Source of the DNA: Staphylococcus saprophyticus subsp. saprophyticus ATCC 15305 = NCTC 7292
Lineage (GTDB): Bacteria; Bacillota; Bacilli; Staphylococcales; Staphylococcaceae
DNA length: 64,000 bases
Direction: 5' to 3'
Assembly (NCBI RefSeq): GCF_000010125.1
Contig: NC_007350.1
Span: forward strand, 558,001-622,000
The notes under the pieces are model-generated. The model was not told the origin of the DNA and made no database searches. It worked only from the letters and a program-made list of their open reading frames with translations. Shown piece by piece: positions 56,801-64,000 of the stretch; position 1 is the stretch's first letter, and every line of letters begins with the position of its first letter. Both the position numbers and the translations under genes were made by a program.

Positions 56801-57682
56801 ATGGCAGGTCAAGATCCAAGAACTAAATTTTCAAATAAAGATTTTCCAAAACAAGAACAACCAGTTCCAGGTTTACAAAGTAAGTTAGATCCAAAGCCTG
56901 ATTGCGGTGAAACATCCTATACTGGTTATGGTCGTTTAAATGATTATAAAATGTTAGTTACTGGTGGAGACTCAGCTATAGGCAGAGCAGCAGCTATTGC
57001 TTACGCTAAGGAAGGCGCTGATGTAGCAATTAATTATCTTCCAGCAGAACAACAAGATGCAGAAGAAGTACAACAAGTCATTGAAGCAGCAGGAAGAAAA
57101 GCTGTCTTAATTCCAGGTGACATTAGAGATGAACAATTTAATTACGATTTAGTTGAAACAGCTTACAACGAACTTGGCGGGTTAGACAATGTAACCATCG
57201 TCGCCGGTCATCAACAATATAGAGAAAGCATAAAAGGTTTTGACACAGCTTCGTTTTCAGAAACATTTGAGACGAATGTTTATCCAATATTTTGGACAGT
57301 TCAAAAAGCAGTAGATTATTTACAAGCTGGTGCAACCATTACGCTGACCTCTTCAGTTCAAGGTTACAATCCAAGCCCAATTTTACATGATTATGCTGCT
57401 TCAAAAGCTGCGATTATTTCATTAACGAAAAGTCTATCCGAAGAACTCGGTGCGAAAGGCATTCGTGTGAATTGTGTTGCGCCAGGACCATTTTGGTCAC
57501 CATTACAAATTTCTGGCGGTCAACCGCAATCTAAAATTCCGAGCTTTGGACAAAAGGAAGTCTTGGGCAGAGCAGGTCAACCTGTAGAATTATCAGGCAC
57601 ATATGTACACTTGGCAGCTGAAGAATCCAGTTATACAACAGGTCAAGTATATGGTGTGACAGGTGGTACTCAGTTAGACTAG
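56801..57682 (+). CDS. SDR-family oxidoreductase (YdaD/YhxD type)
   Basis: A 293-residue short-chain dehydrogenase. A Pro/Lys-rich N-terminal part of about 45 residues precedes the Rossmann motif TGGDSAIGRAAAIAYAKEGA; the catalytic block is TLTSSVQGYNP...YAASKAAI and the C-terminal part has RVNCVAPGPFWSPL. The long N-terminus resembles Bacillus general stress dehydrogenases of the YdaD type. TAAGGAGTG precedes ATG 56801. Substrate unknown. Monocistronic, 80 bases after the amidohydrolase. Confidence 0.9.
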   Translation: MAGQDPRTKFSNKDFPKQEQPVPGLQSKLDPKPDCGETSYTGYGRLNDYKMLVTGGDSAIGRAAAIAYAKEGADVAINYLPAEQQDAEEVQQVIEAAGRKAVLIPGDIRDEQFNYDLVETAYNELGGLDNVTIVAGHQQYRESIKGFDTASFSETFETNVYPIFWTVQKAVDYLQAGATITLTSSVQGYNPSPILHDYAASKAAIISLTKSLSEELGAKGIRVNCVAPGPFWSPLQISGGQPQSKIPSFGQKEVLGRAGQPVELSGTYVHLAAEESSYTTGQVYGVTGGTQLD

Positions 57683-57694
57683 GTTATATGAAAC

Positions 57695-57755
57695 GTCACA
57701 GCTAATGTGGAGATGATTCAATCACATTAAAGTTGTATCATCTAAACCCTGTGAC
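57695..57755 (+). other. Structured intergenic sequence after the SDR gene
   Basis: GTCACAG (57695-57701) and CTGTGAC (57749-57755) enclose GATGAT/ATCATC and a competing AATGTG/CACATT pairing. This makes a possible branched RNA fold with no T-run. Function unknown. Confidence 0.4.
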
Positions 57756-57808
57756 TTCTAGATTGATAAGCGAATATTACAATGAGTCATATAGCCGACG
57801 TTATATGG

Positions 57809-57857
57809 GCGAGATTGAGAAATCAAATTCAATGTTTGGTTTCTGTCTCGCTTTTTT
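57809..57857 (+). terminator. Terminator before the flavin reductase gene
   Basis: GCGAGA ... TCTCGC outer stem with AGAAATCA/TGGTTTCT inner pairing, then a T-run. Confidence 0.75.
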
Positions 57858-57879
57858 ATTATTTTTAAAAGGAGTATAA

Positions 57880-58497
57880 ATGTGGATGAAACAATATAAC
57901 GCAAACACATTAACGAAACAACAGAATTATAAATTATTAAGTGGTAGTGTTATTCCAAGACCAGTTGCATTTGTGACAACACAGGATAAAGATGGGAATT
58001 TAAATGCTGCACCGTTCAGTTTTTTTAATGTTGTATGCAGCGCACCTCCTATGATTATGATTTCTACTGCACGTTCACAAGGAAAGCGCAAAGATACATC
58101 GTTAAATATTGAAGAAACAGGCTCATTTGTAGTTCATATTACAGATGAAATGACTGTAGAACAAAAAAATAAAACGGCTGCACCTATAGACAGAACACTA
58201 AATGAATTAGAAAGAACGCAGTTGACATGTGTGAAATCAGAAGTCGTGCCTGTACCAGGTGTGGAACAAGCCAAAATTCGAATGGAATGCAAACTAAATC
58301 AAATCGTTACATTAGGCGATGCTCAAGAAGGATCAGATTTAATCATTGGTGAGGTTGTGATGTATCACATTGATGAGGCAGTTTACTTTGATGATAGTAA
58401 AATAGATGCACAAGCATTAGCGCCTGTGGCACGTTTAGCTGGAAATGATTATGCAGCATTAGGACAATCATTTACGATTAATCGACCAACAGAGTAA
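57880..58497 (+). CDS. Flavin reductase-like, FMN-binding split-barrel protein
   Basis: A 205-residue protein of the flavin reductase/flavoredoxin group. SVIPRPVAFVTTQDKDGNLNAAPFSFFNVVCSAPPMIMIS is the FMN-binding start, DTSLNIEETGSFVVHI follows, and AQALAPVARLAGNDYAALGQ closes the domain. It probably reduces or carries flavin for another enzyme. AAAAGGAG precedes two in-frame ATGs (57880, 57886). The next 345 bases hold the riboswitch and leader of metT. Confidence 0.87.
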   Translation: MWMKQYNANTLTKQQNYKLLSGSVIPRPVAFVTTQDKDGNLNAAPFSFFNVVCSAPPMIMISTARSQGKRKDTSLNIEETGSFVVHITDEMTVEQKNKTAAPIDRTLNELERTQLTCVKSEVVPVPGVEQAKIRMECKLNQIVTLGDAQEGSDLIIGEVVMYHIDEAVYFDDSKIDAQALAPVARLAGNDYAALGQSFTINRPTE

Positions 58498-58629
58498 TTT
58501 ATAAATGATAAGACTGAAGTCATTAGCTCATCAGCTAATTGTTAAGATTTGTTAAAGTTTAAGCAAGAATTTAAAACAGTAATTGACGAAACTAATTTAA
58601 TATTGTACTGTGAAAAATAAATTAAATAA

Positions 58630-58775
58630 CTTATCAAGAGAAGTGGAGGGACTGGCCTGTGGATACTTCGGCAACATGATTATGCGTGTGCCAATTCCAG
58701 TAGCATCATTTATGCTAGAAGATAAGAATAAATGTACAAAGTTTACTCTTTCTTCAATTGGAAAGAGTTTTTTAT
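58630..58775 (+). promoter_or_regulatory. SAM-I (S-box) riboswitch with terminator
   Basis: P1 CTTATC (58630-58635) pairs with GATAAG (58721-58726). Conserved core AAGAG, GGAGGGACTGGCC, CTTCGGCAAC and GTGCCAATTCC is present, and P4 is TAGCAT/ATGCTA. The expression platform is the hairpin ACTCTTTC/GAAAGAGT (58745-58768) with a T-run. A promoter TTGACG-N17-TACTGT (58583-58611) lies just upstream. SAM binding would turn the downstream gene off. Confidence 0.95.
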
Positions 58776-58843
58776 TTGAGTAAGTTTATTTAATGGTAGA
58801 AAAATTGATGTTCTGTTTGAACTTAAAGGAAAGTTGGTTTTGT

Positions 58844-60136
58844 ATGGAGGAGACAAAGAAAGGTAATGCATGGGCACTGATACCTTTAATTATTTTTGTG
58901 GGTATGTTTTTAGGTGTTGGTATCATTACCGGCGATTTCACTACAATGCCCCTAAATGTTGCGATACTAGTAGCGACAATTGTGGGACTTGTATTAAATA
59001 GAAAAGAATCATTTCAAAAGAAAGTTGAAATTTTTACTAAGGGTGCAGGACATTCCAATATTATACTAATGATGCTCATTTTCTTATTAGCAGGAGCGTT
59101 TTCGCAAACAACTGAAGATATGGGTGGCGTAAAATCTACAGTGAATTTGGGACTATCTTTGATTCCTGAGAATTTAATCATTGTAGGTTTATTCGTGATA
59201 TGTATGTTCGTGTCACTTTCTATGGGTACATCCGTGGGCACTGTAGCAGCTATAGCGCCTGTTGGCTTTGGACTAAGCCAACAGGCGGATGTCTCTGCAG
59301 CCATCACTATGGCGACGGTCGTAGGTGGGGCGATGTTTGGTGATAATTTATCAATGATTTCAGATACAACGATAGCTGCGGTAAGAACTCAAAAAACAAA
59401 AATGAGTGATAAGTTTAAGGTGAATATCAAAATCGTGTTACCTGGTGCCATATTTACTGTCATTGTACTTTGGTTTTTAACAAATGGAGCACAAATTGAT
59501 GCATCTAAGAGCTACGATTATGATCTTATAAAAGTAGTACCTTATTTATTTGTACTCATACTCGCATTATTCGGCGTCAACGTTATTATTGTACTTATTG
59601 GCGGTATTATACTTTCAGCAATTATAGGTTTATTTTATGGTACCTTTGATTGGATTGGGTTATTAAGCTCTATTTCTAAAGGGATTATTGGCATGGAGGA
59701 TATTGCCATTATTGCACTATTAATTGGTGGTCTAGTGGCATTGATACAACACAATGGTGGTATTACATGGTTACTTAATTTTGTGCGTAATAGAGTGAAA
59801 TCTAAGCGTGGCGCAGAACTAGGAATTGCTGGCTTAGTGAGTGTGGCCGATATTTCAACTGCTAATAATACGATTTCTATATTAATGGCAGGGCCATTAG
59901 CTAAAGACATTTCAGATGAATATGGTGTAGATCCGCGTAAATCAGCAAGTATTCTAGATATGTTTGCAAGCTGTTTCCAAGGACTATTACCGTATAGTCC
60001 ACAGCTTATTGCAGCAGCAGGTGTGGCATCTATATCACCGTTTGAATTGGTACCGTATGCGATTTATCCGATGATATTAGGGATTTGTGGTCTGATTGCT
60101 ATCGCCTTTAGATTGCCGAGATTGGACAAGAAATAA
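58844..60136 (+). CDS. metT: MetT-like methionine transporter (NhaC superfamily) under S-box control
   Basis: A 430-residue NhaC-superfamily protein of about 11-12 helices: GHSNIILMMLIFLLAGAFSQT, MGTSVGTVAAIAPVGFGLSQQ, GGAMFGDNLSMISDTTIAAVRTQ and STANNTISILMAGPLAKDI, paralogous to the gene at 37267. Comparative genomics of methionine regulons has named S-box-controlled NhaC proteins MetT, a predicted methionine transporter. The SAM-I riboswitch directly upstream supports that role. ATG 58844 is chosen for AAAGGAAAG upstream; the frame is open to 58793. Transport itself is not proven by sequence. Confidence 0.85.
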   Translation: MEETKKGNAWALIPLIIFVGMFLGVGIITGDFTTMPLNVAILVATIVGLVLNRKESFQKKVEIFTKGAGHSNIILMMLIFLLAGAFSQTTEDMGGVKSTVNLGLSLIPENLIIVGLFVICMFVSLSMGTSVGTVAAIAPVGFGLSQQADVSAAITMATVVGGAMFGDNLSMISDTTIAAVRTQKTKMSDKFKVNIKIVLPGAIFTVIVLWFLTNGAQIDASKSYDYDLIKVVPYLFVLILALFGVNVIIVLIGGIILSAIIGLFYGTFDWIGLLSSISKGIIGMEDIAIIALLIGGLVALIQHNGGITWLLNFVRNRVKSKRGAELGIAGLVSVADISTANNTISILMAGPLAKDISDEYGVDPRKSASILDMFASCFQGLLPYSPQLIAAAGVASISPFELVPYAIYPMILGICGLIAIAFRLPRLDKK

Positions 60137-60222
60137 ACCCTAACAATCATGTGAAGTGAATATTTCATATGTATGGATGATTAACAGTCGTCATGCAAAA
60201 TTGTTAAGTTTAATATAAATTG

Positions 60223-60270
60223 AGAGAGTGCGGAATCTTATGTATCATTTGATTTCTGACTCTCTTTTTT
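60223..60270 (+). terminator. Terminator of metT
   Basis: AGAGAGT (60223-60229) pairs with ACTCTCT (60259-60265), with inner GAATC/GATTT-type pairing and a T-run. The next 230 bases to the SRPBCC gene show only A/T-rich promoter-like sequence. Confidence 0.78.
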
Positions 60271-60499
60271 AAGTATAGACTAACGGCGTAGTACACGATG
60301 CTTTATTAAGTTTAATCCTAATTGTTAAAGATTTAAGAATGCAAAATTTTGACGTTTACTGACTATTAACGATAAAATAAAGTTGTTGAAAGTTTGATAA
60401 AATCATACAAACCACTCATATTTCGCATGATTATAGTTTAGAAGTCTTGTATAATGCGTTAGAATAGAAATAAGAGTGAAAGTAGGTGAACAATCCATC

Positions 60500-61006
60500 G
60501 TGGCTAAATATAATGTAGAGAATGAAAATGTTGAGATACGTCTTGAACGATTATTTAAAGTTGAACCAGAATTGTTATATCAAGCGTGGACAGATGAACG
60601 TTTTCTTAAACAATGGTTTATGACAACAGAAAGAACAAATAAATCAATCCAAGTAGATGCTGAACAAAATGGAAACTATACGATTATTGATGTAAGAAAA
60701 GGCAAAGAAAATAAAATTCAAGGATCATATCGTACGTTAACGCCTTTTGAATATATTGTAATGACCATAGGTATGCCAGAGCTAAGTGATTCTGAAGATA
60801 CGATAGAAGTTGAAATATTCGAAAGAGAACCTGGCATCACACAAATGATTTTCAATTATACTGCGTATGTTCCTAGAGAACGTAGACTTACAACATTAGA
60901 ATATAAGCAAAAGAAAAAAGAATACCATGATTCTACTGCACATGGTTTTGAAATGTTATTTGATAAACTACAAATTGCATTAGAAACATTTGAAGCGGAA
61001 TTATAA
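60500..61006 (+). CDS. SRPBCC / AHSA1-domain protein
   Basis: A 168-residue START-like protein: IRLERLFKVEPELLYQAWTDERFLKQWFMT is the AHSA1 opening, IQGSYRTLTPFEYIVMTIG is mid-domain and STAHGFEMLFDKLQIALE is the C-terminal helix. Members bind small hydrophobic ligands or act beside Hsp90; function here is unknown. GTAGGTGA precedes a GTG at 60500, taken as start; an upstream in-frame GTG at 60476 would overlap that site. Its terminator is split by an IS remnant. Confidence 0.83.
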   Translation: MAKYNVENENVEIRLERLFKVEPELLYQAWTDERFLKQWFMTTERTNKSIQVDAEQNGNYTIIDVRKGKENKIQGSYRTLTPFEYIVMTIGMPELSDSEDTIEVEIFEREPGITQMIFNYTAYVPRERRLTTLEYKQKKKEYHDSTAHGFEMLFDKLQIALETFEAEL

Positions 61007-61073
61007 TTATAAAAAACGACAAAATATCATTTTAATACAAATAAAAAAAGGACTTACAAGCATGCTAAATGAA

Positions 61074-61574
61074 TGATGTGCACCCCAAAAGTTGGACTAA
61101 AAATCTAACTTTTAGGGGTGTATTTTTTATGGGCAAACATTACAAATATGAATTTAAATTAAAGGTAGTTCAAGAATATTTGAATAGTTTATTAGGTTAT
61201 AGAGCATTAACAAAGAAATATGAAATATCGAATAAAAGTTTAATCGAAAGGTGGGTTACACAATATAAAGAATTTGGACCCGAAGGGTTAAGTAAACGAT
61301 TGAAAATAAAGTGTTTCAAAGTATGTCAAGAAAGGGAAATTGTCTCGAAAATTCAGTTATGGAAAACTTTTTTGGATTATTGAAGCAAGAAATGTTTTAT
61401 GGAGAAAAATTTGATCATTTTTATCAATTGGAGCTAGCTATTCAAAACTATATTATTTTTTATAATGATGAAAGAATTAAATCAAAATTCAAAGGCTTGT
61501 CTCCTAAAAATTTTAGGAAACAAACCTTTGAAATATTACACTAAACCAAAGTACAACTTTTGGGGTTCAGTACA
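61074..61574 (+). mobile_element. Internally deleted IS3-type (IS150-like) element, about 500 bp
   Basis: Terminal inverted repeats at 61074-61094 and 61554-61574 share ACCCCAAAAGTTG. A 7-base direct repeat AAATGAA stands on each side (61067-61073, 61575-61581). Inside, an OrfA start (ATG 61129: YKYEFKLKVVQEYLNSLLGYRALTKKYEISNKSLIERWV, a helix-turn-helix) is cut near 61300 and joined out of frame to the end of OrfB (SMSRKGNCLENSVMENFFGLLKQEMF to FYNDERIKSKFKGLSPKNFRKQ, the DDE integrase C-terminus). A full IS3 element is about 1.3-1.5 kb, so roughly 0.8-1 kb is missing. It cannot move by itself but keeps both ends. Confidence 0.92.
61129..61544 (+). pseudogene. Transposase remnant (OrfA start joined to OrfB end)
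   Basis: The first frame (61129-61383) holds about 60 residues of the OrfA helix-turn-helix domain, then out-of-frame sequence to a stop. The second frame, from about 61302 to 61544, holds the last about 75 residues of the OrfB rve domain with its catalytic Glu region (ENSVMENFFG). The two Asp residues of the DDE triad are deleted, so no active enzyme can be made. Confidence 0.9.
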
Positions 61575-61604
61575 AAATGAATTGATTGCTTGTAAGTCCT
61601 TTTT

Positions 61605-62372
61605 TTAGTGTGTGTTGAGTTCGCCTTTTTCTTGGCGTTCATTATATTTCCGTAGCAATGTTTCGAAAAAGATATGATAACTGATAAAGCTAGAGTAATC
61701 TATACCATCTACGAGATAAAACGTATTACTCGAAACATAGATATTATAATTTGCTTTTTGTGCTAGCGTGTTATCTTTCAATGTAGTTACTGAGAAAAAG
61801 TATTTTTGACGCAGTTGCAGTAAATTAGTGATATCTGAAAGTTGCGTTGTTTCTCCGGAAAGCGAAATGATAAAAAAGATATCTTTCGGTGTTGCTTTAT
61901 TTAAGACCATTTTAAATTCATGAACATCATGTAGGACAATAATATTCTTATGAATTGTTAATAAAATCCGTTGTGCTTCTTGAGCAACATTCATCTGAGC
62001 TAAACCTGTACCGTATAGATAGACCGTTTCGGCTTGGTTAATTTTATCGGTAATCAGTTCATAATCAATGCGCTCTAAATAAGTGAACGTATTTTCAATT
62101 TCTTGTTTAAATCCTTCAATAGAGTCGGAAGGCAGCTGATGTGATTGTTCTGTTTCAAATTTTAAATAAGATTTAAAATCACTGTATCCGTCAAACCCAA
62201 GCTTACGTGTAAAACGATGGATCGTCGCATTGGATGCATGGGTACTCGCAGCTAATTCTTGTATTTTCATCGTTTTACATTGATTAATATGTGTATTAAT
62301 AAAATGTGCTATATGTAAATCATTTTCGTTTAATTTATTAAAGTTATTATTGACGCGTTCATCTAAAAACAA
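61605..62372 (-). CDS. RpiR-family transcription regulator
   Basis: A 255-residue regulator: N-terminal HTH_6 (MKIQELAASTHASNATIHRFTRKLGFDGYSDFKSYLK) and a C-terminal SIS sugar-phosphate-binding domain (ETVYLYGTGLAQMNVAQEAQRIL; DIFFIISLSGETTQL). It is divergent from a PTS EIICB gene and so probably senses the phosphorylated sugar and controls that gene. The stop lies in the right arm of the split terminator. A perfect palindrome just before the start could be its operator. Confidence 0.9.
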   Translation of the reverse strand: MFLDERVNNNFNKLNENDLHIAHFINTHINQCKTMKIQELAASTHASNATIHRFTRKLGFDGYSDFKSYLKFETEQSHQLPSDSIEGFKQEIENTFTYLERIDYELITDKINQAETVYLYGTGLAQMNVAQEAQRILLTIHKNIIVLHDVHEFKMVLNKATPKDIFFIISLSGETTQLSDITNLLQLRQKYFFSVTTLKDNTLAQKANYNIYVSSNTFYLVDGIDYSSFISYHIFFETLLRKYNERQEKGELNTH

Positions 62373-62393
62373 TGGTAATCACCTCACACTTAA

Positions 62394-62407
62394 TGAAAAT
62401 ATTTTCA
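62394..62407. promoter_or_regulatory. Palindrome, possible RpiR-family operator
   Basis: TGAAAATATTTTCA is a perfect 14-base palindrome, with an extra TGAAAAT half at 62413-62419, 22 bases before the regulator start. Confidence 0.5.
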
Positions 62408-62469
62408 ACTTTTGAAAATATAATCTGATTATACAAAATTATTCCAAATGACGTCAAACTATTGTTTTT

Positions 62470-62484
62470 ATGTAAGCGTTTCCT
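62470..62484 (+). promoter_or_regulatory. cre (CcpA) site upstream of the PTS gene
   Basis: ATGTAAGCGTTTCCT fits every fixed position of WTGNAANCGNWNNCW. It lies 103 bases before the PTS start. Confidence 0.7.
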
Positions 62485-62586
62485 TTAATATTAAGCATAA
62501 GCAATGAATACGATTGAATATAATAAAAAAGTATAGATGTTTAAAATTTTGAAAATTGAACTGATAGGAAATGAGGGAACACAGTT

Positions 62587-64000
62587 ATGAACGCAATTAA
62601 AAGGTTTGGTAGTGCAATGATCGTACCTGTATTAATGTTTGCTTTCTTTGGTATTGTACTTGGGTTTGCAACACTATTTAAAAATCCATCAATTATGGGG
62701 AGTATTGCAGAAGAAGGAACGAATTGGTTTAAGATTTGGTCTGTGATTGAATCAGGTGGTTGGACGATATTTAATCACATGGAAATCGTCTTTGTAGTAG
62801 GTTTACCTTTATCATTAGCTAAGAAAGCACCGGGACACGCTGCCTTAGCTGCCTTAATGGGTTACTTAATGTTTAATACATTTATCAATGCAATACTTAC
62901 GCAATGGCCACATACATTTGGCGCAAATTTGGAAAAAGGCGTTGAAAATGTAACAGGCCTTAAAGCGATTGCTGGTATAGAAACGCTCGATACAAACATA
63001 TTAGGCGGTATTATCATCTCCAGTATCATAACTTGGATACATAATCGCTATTACAGTAAACGTCTTCCTGAAATGTTAGGGGTATTCCAAGGATTGACCT
63101 TTGTTGTTACGATTTCATTCTTTGTTATGTTGCCAGTTGCATTAATTACTTGTATTATTTGGCCAACTGTACAAGGAGGCATTTCATCATTACAAGGATT
63201 TATCATAGGTTCAGGTTATATTGGTGTATGGTTGTACCATTTCTTAGAGAGAGTGCTCATTCCAACTGGCCTACATCATTTCATTTATGCACCAATTGAA
63301 GTCGGCCCAGTAGTAGTTAATCACGGTTTGAAAGCCGAATGGTTCGAACATGTCAATGAGTTTGCTAAGAGTACGAAACCATTAAAAGAACAATTTCCTT
63401 ATGGCTTTATGCTACAAGGTAATGGTAAAGTATTTGGTGCTATTGGTATTGCTTTAGCAATGTACTCTACGACACCTAAAGAGAATAAAAAGAAAATTGC
63501 AGCATTACTTATACCAGCAACATTAACTGCAGTCGTTGTAGGTATTACGGAACCATTAGAATTTACATTCTTATTTATTGCACCTTATTTATTTGTATTA
63601 CATGCATTATTAGCTGCTACAATGGATACATTAATGTATGGATTTGGTCTTGTCGGTAATTTTGGCGGGGGACTTTTAGACTTCTTCGCAACAAACTGGA
63701 TTCCTTTAGCACAAAACCATTGGCTAACATACGTATTCCAAATAATTATTGGTCTTGTATTTACAGCAATATATTACTTCTTATTTAGATTTTTAATTTT
63801 AAAATTCAATATTCCACTTCCTGGTCGTAAAAAAGATGAAGAAGATGTGAAATTGTATAGTAAACATGATTATAAAGATAAAAAAGGAGAAACAAAAACA
63901 ACTGCATCTACTGGAAATGAGTATGAAGATAAAGCAATTTATTATTTAGAGGGCTTAGGTGGTAAGGAAAATATTAAAGATGTTACTAATTGTACGACAC
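62587..64000 (+). CDS. PTS EIICB component, glucose/alpha-glucoside type, 3' end outside window
   Basis: 471 codons are visible of a sugar phosphotransferase permease. EIIC has about ten helices from SAMIVPVLMFAFFGIVLGF on, with FNTFINAIL, the LHHFIYAPIE segment and the signature GITEPLEFTFLFIAPYLF. A linker rich in K, D and E follows, then the EIIB domain starts (YEDKAIYYLEGLGGKENI), ending at the edge with VTNCTT, the Cys that is phosphorylated. It resembles the alpha-glucoside (GlvC/MalP-type) branch, and I recall a glvC-like gene here in S. aureus. GAGGGAACAC precedes the ATG. Likely controlled by the divergent RpiR protein and CcpA. Confidence 0.9.
   Translation, partial: MNAIKRFGSAMIVPVLMFAFFGIVLGFATLFKNPSIMGSIAEEGTNWFKIWSVIESGGWTIFNHMEIVFVVGLPLSLAKKAPGHAALAALMGYLMFNTFINAILTQWPHTFGANLEKGVENVTGLKAIAGIETLDTNILGGIIISSIITWIHNRYYSKRLPEMLGVFQGLTFVVTISFFVMLPVALITCIIWPTVQGGISSLQGFIIGSGYIGVWLYHFLERVLIPTGLHHFIYAPIEVGPVVVNHGLKAEWFEHVNEFAKSTKPLKEQFPYGFMLQGNGKVFGAIGIALAMYSTTPKENKKKIAALLIPATLTAVVVGITEPLEFTFLFIAPYLFVLHALLAATMDTLMYGFGLVGNFGGGLLDFFATNWIPLAQNHWLTYVFQIIIGLVFTAIYYFLFRFLILKFNIPLPGRKKDEEDVKLYSKHDYKDKKGETKTTASTGNEYEDKAIYYLEGLGGKENIKDVTNCTT

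Larger units (their letters stand above)
61043..61606. terminator. Bidirectional terminator hairpin split by an IS remnant
   Basis: Left arm 61043-61062 and right arm 61587-61606 are exact 20-base complements (GGACTTACAAGCA core) with A- and T-runs. Without the IS the loop would be 16 bases. With it the arms are 524 bases apart, so the terminator is probably weakened. Confidence 0.9.

Overview
The window is a stretch of chromosome from a low-GC Firmicute. Gene content and order mark it as Staphylococcus: hssRS/hrtBA, tcaR-tcaA-tcaB, lyrA (spdC), rpiA, the split hut cluster, mqo and lctP stand in the order I remember from the S. aureus core genome. The glucose/H+ symporter GlcP, the DhaK-DhaL-RpiB set and many diverged residues point to a coagulase-negative species rather than S. 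aureus. The species cannot be named from the sequence alone. I see no rRNA, tRNA, prophage or CRISPR array.

Layout. 1-1.8 kb: end of a sugar-kinase operon (dhaK, dhaL, rpiB paralogue). 1.9-9.7 kb: DUF2871 membrane protein; a divergent iron pair (siderophore-binding lipoprotein and IruO reductase) around a Fur box; two GNAT acetyltransferases; glcP with a cre site; a YhdH/YhfP-type reductase; a Ser/Asp-rich lipoprotein. 9.7-16.6 kb: two cell-surface-type glycosyl/glycerophosphate transferases around lactate permease lctP (Rex operator) and malate:quinone oxidoreductase. 16.6-25.5 kb: haem sensing and export (hssRS, hrtBA, with the HssR direct repeat), a YdcF protein and tcaRAB. 25.6-31.8 kb: a TetR-controlled HlyD/MFS drug-efflux pair, a frameshifted membrane gene, an alpha/beta hydrolase that lacks its nucleophile serine, and a thioesterase pair. 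31.9-49.1 kb: corA, fni, gltS, a damaged DUF1700 gene with a DUF4097 partner, an NhaC-type antiporter, alkyladenine glycosylase, DUF805, araB, a NatAB-like ABC exporter, galM, a MOSC protein, rpiA and lyrA. 49.4-57.7 kb: hutG (frameshifted), a LysR regulator, hutU-hutI, a SulP transporter with an M20 amidohydrolase, and an SDR enzyme. 57.9-64 kb: flavin reductase, a SAM-I riboswitch before a MetT-like transporter, an SRPBCC protein, an internally deleted IS3-type element lying inside a terminator hairpin, and an RpiR regulator divergent from a PTS EIICB gene cut by the right edge.

How the genes work together. Much of the window is carbon and redox handling: sugar uptake (glcP, PTS) and mqo carry CcpA-type sites of varying quality, and lactate transport carries a Rex site. 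A second theme is metal and haem stress (Fur pair, Hss/Hrt). A third is the cell envelope and antibiotics (tcaRAB, lyrA, efflux pair, teichoic-acid-type transferases). Three genes look broken in this sequence: the membrane gene at 28.9-29.6 kb, the DUF1700 gene and hutG. The hydrolase at 29.8 kb looks catalytically disarmed. I found no clearly new multigene system. The best leads are the DhaK-DhaL-RpiB unit as a possible tetrulose pathway, the S-box/MetT unit, the IS inside a terminator, and the two homopolymer or single-base frameshifts.
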